Source: CAG-1000 sp964545285 (GTDB lineage: Bacteria > Bacillota_I > Bacilli_A > RF39 > UBA660). From it: a DNA stretch of 24,860 bases. The position numbers and the translations under genes were made by a program. The stretch covers positions 1 through 24,860 of the forward strand of contig CAZJEW010000019.1 of NCBI GenBank assembly GCA_964545285.1. The letters are read 5' to 3'. Each line of letters opens with the position of its first letter. Position 1 is the stretch's first letter. Below, piece after piece: positions 23,125 through 24,860 of the stretch. The notes beneath the pieces are model-generated. The model was not told the origin of the DNA. It ran no database searches and was given only the letters and a program-made list of their open reading frames with translations.

Positions 23125-23214
23125 AGTAATTAAAAATATAAAATGTAATAAACTTAAGAAAATCTTGATTTCTAAAAGACAATATTATTCTTAAATTTCA
23201 TTCTATTCATTTAA

Positions 23215-24860
23215 TCATTTGAATAAATATATTAATTCCTTTCTGCTATTTATTTTTAATTTATTAAAAATATTCTTTATATGAAACTTAATTGTATTTG
23301 GTGACAAAAACACAGTTTTAGCTATTTCTTTATTTGAATAATCTTTTAATATTAATTCTACTATATTTTTTTCTGTATCAGAAAAATCAAGTAATAAAGT
23401 TTCTTTTTTTTCTTTTTCAATCATCTTTTTGATTTTTTCTTTCAATTCACCATCTATAATAAATAATATACAAAGTGCAATAACAGATATAATAATATAT
23501 ATACCAACTATTATTTCAATACTATTATTAGTTATATTAAGTATATAATCCATAATTGCAATTTGTAATATTCCCATAACATTATAGATTATATACACAA
23601 GATTTGATAAAGTGTTTTTATATATTAGATTACAATAATAAGGTATAGCATAATAAAATGAATTTGATATACCTAATAATAATGCAGAATAAATATTCAT
23701 CCCAGAAATGAATATTAATCCTAGTGATAATATAAATAATCCAATATATATATTTGGAATATATGATTTATCTATCTTACTTTTGTTTAAAAAGTAATAG
23801 ATAATAGTTCCAAATAAATGTCCAATATAGAATAATGTTATACCATTTTTAATTTGAACTGAAATACTTGATCCAAATATTGAAACAATGCAAAATATAA
23901 TTACTAGTAAAAATAATCCAATATATAAAGATTTATTATTTTCTTTTTTGATATTTTCATTCTTTTGATTTATAACTTCTACATTAAGGGAAGAAGATAA
24001 ATATAAATCAACAAGTTTCTTTTCTTGTATTTTTAGTTTATCAATAGCTTTATCAATATCTTTTAATTCAGTAGATTTTTTACTATTTGAAGTTAATATC
24101 TCATTAGTATTGTCTTGTATATATCTAGTTAGTTCATTTAAAATTTTTGTTAATTGTTTTTCAATTTTATCACAATTATAATGAAGTCCTTTTGATTTAC
24201 AATTAGGATTTTTACAAGTTAAATGGTAATATACTTTTTCTTTTGGTGTACCACTATTTTTAAATGAATTAGTAGAAGAAAGTATCCCACCACAATCTGG
24301 ACATTTAACTAAACTTGTAAATAAATGAATATGTTCTCCATAATTTGGATGTTTATTTTTCTCTAATACTTTTCTTGTAACATTCCAAGTTTCATTATCA
24401 ATTATTGCCTCACAATAGTTTTCTACATATAAAATATCTTGTGCTTTTCTTTTATACTTACCGAAAGCAAATGTTCCGATATAAATTGAATTAGTTAATA
24501 TTTTATAAACTCTATCAGATTTCCATTTGCCAGTTTTTAAGTATCTGTTTGTATCTTTCATTATAGTAGCAATACCTCTTACTGATTTACCTTGTTTGCA
24601 TAGATTAAAAATATCTTTAATAACTTCAGCTTCAATTGGTTCAATTTCTAAATGACCAGTTTCTTTATTTCTAATATAACCATAAGGTGCTTTAGAAGGG
24701 TGAACACGCTCCAATGCCATTTCTTCCATAGCTCTTTTAGTTCTTGCTCCAATTTCTTTTCTTTCTCGTTGACCAAATACTAAATTCATTCCAAAAATCA
24801 TTTCACCATTAGCAGTTGATACATCATAAGGTTCAAGTATTAATTCTATTTTAACATCAT
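23215..24860 (-). CDS. Large serine recombinase fused in frame to a six-TM LuxR-type regulator (5' end outside window)
   Basis: The frame runs past the window edge; upstream of Met 24801 it still reads DVKIELILEPYDVSTANGE, typical of a serine recombinase catalytic domain, so the real start is outside. Counting from that Met: catalytic-domain end helix QRERKEIGARTKRAMEEM, Recombinase domain (about 30-140), zinc ribbon (CPDC at 167-170, CKNPNC at 196-201) and the start of the coiled coil (to about 285). There the normal recombinase C-terminus is missing. Six membrane helices (about 291-450) follow, then a LuxR-type helix-turn-helix (about 473-525, with NKEIAKTVFLSPNTIKFH). The regulator half, about 240 residues, looks whole apart from its start codon. 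It ends in TGA and converges on the UDG gene. Confidence 0.82.
   Translation of the reverse strand, partial: DVKIELILEPYDVSTANGEMIFGMNLVFGQRERKEIGARTKRAMEEMALERVHPSKAPYGYIRNKETGHLEIEPIEAEVIKDIFNLCKQGKSVRGIATIMKDTNRYLKTGKWKSDRVYKILTNSIYIGTFAFGKYKRKAQDILYVENYCEAIIDNETWNVTRKVLEKNKHPNYGEHIHLFTSLVKCPDCGGILSSTNSFKNSGTPKEKVYYHLTCKNPNCKSKGLHYNCDKIEKQLTKILNELTRYIQDNTNEILTSNSKKSTELKDIDKAIDKLKIQEKKLVDLYLSSSLNVEVINQKNENIKKENNKSLYIGLFLLVIIFCIVSIFGSSISVQIKNGITLFYIGHLFGTIIYYFLNKSKIDKSYIPNIYIGLFILSLGLIFISGMNIYSALLLGISNSFYYAIPYYCNLIYKNTLSNLVYIIYNVMGILQIAIMDYILNITNNSIEIIVGIYIIISVIALCILFIIDGELKEKIKKMIEKEKKETLLLDFSDTEKNIVELILKDYSNKEIAKTVFLSPNTIKFHIKNIFNKLKINSRKELIYLFK

Noticed and set aside
23140..23190. Imperfect AGAAAATC/GATTTCT hairpin between the UDG gene and the recombinase chimera as a terminator
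   Set aside because: The arms do not pair cleanly and there is no T run on either side.

Overview
The window is very AT-rich, with compact genes, AGGAGG-type Shine-Dalgarno sites and intrinsic terminators. It reads as a chromosomal segment of a low-GC Bacillota. Phosphoketolase, CotJ spore-coat genes, TIM44-like and NlpC/P60 proteins, and surface proteins with cadherin-like, InlB-type and Ig-like domains fit an uncultured gut Bacilli lineage of the RF39/Erysipelotrichales kind; this placement is inference. The code is standard: TGA is a stop at 12743-12745 and 23215-23217, and tryptophan is read from TGG, which argues against Mycoplasma/Spiroplasma code 4.

Layout. 1-644 is the 3' end of a ClpA/ClpB-type AAA+ ATPase. 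849-2460 is a two-gene ABC-2 exporter. 2468-3507 (minus) is a spore-coat pair, a CotJA-CotJB fusion followed by cotJC, behind a SigE-like promoter; it diverges from tsaE (3650-4099). 4157-6502 is phosphoketolase. 6523-6960 (minus) is a TIM44-like protein. 7060-8892 is an unrecognised three-gene operon ending in an HExxH metallopeptidase. 8931-10974 pairs an acyltransferase-like protein with a DUF6320-like membrane protein. 11097-11336 is a thioredoxin-fold protein that has lost its cysteines. 11447-12906 is a membrane-anchored surface protein plus a 54-residue membrane peptide. 12926-13332 is a rhodanese lipoprotein split by a frameshift. 13347-14218 holds a MazG/HisE-like pyrophosphohydrolase and a lipoprotein. 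14281-14496 is a surface-protein remnant. 14602-18760 is an operon of metG, a UbiA-type phosphoribosyltransferase and a polytopic, possibly GT-C, membrane protein. 18852-20066 is a Cys-rich surface protein. 20185-22482 is a large protein with two NlpC/P60-like domains separated by a VirB2/TrbC-like membrane hairpin. 22537-23124 is an Fe-S type uracil-DNA glycosylase family protein. 23215-24860 (minus, running off the end) is a large serine recombinase fused in frame to a six-TM LuxR-type regulator.

How the genes work together. Between 11447 and 22482 a large share of the genes encode envelope functions (secreted, lipidated or membrane-anchored proteins, polyprenyl-phosphate sugar chemistry, wall hydrolysis), most as separate units with their own promoters and terminators. 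The strongest candidates for something undescribed are the double NlpC/P60 plus VirB2-like protein, the recombinase-LuxR chimera, and the SigE-like control of a fused CotJA-CotJB gene. No tRNA, rRNA, CRISPR array or complete insertion sequence was seen. The only stretch over 300 bases without an intact gene is 14219-14592; it holds the surface-protein remnant between two hairpins.
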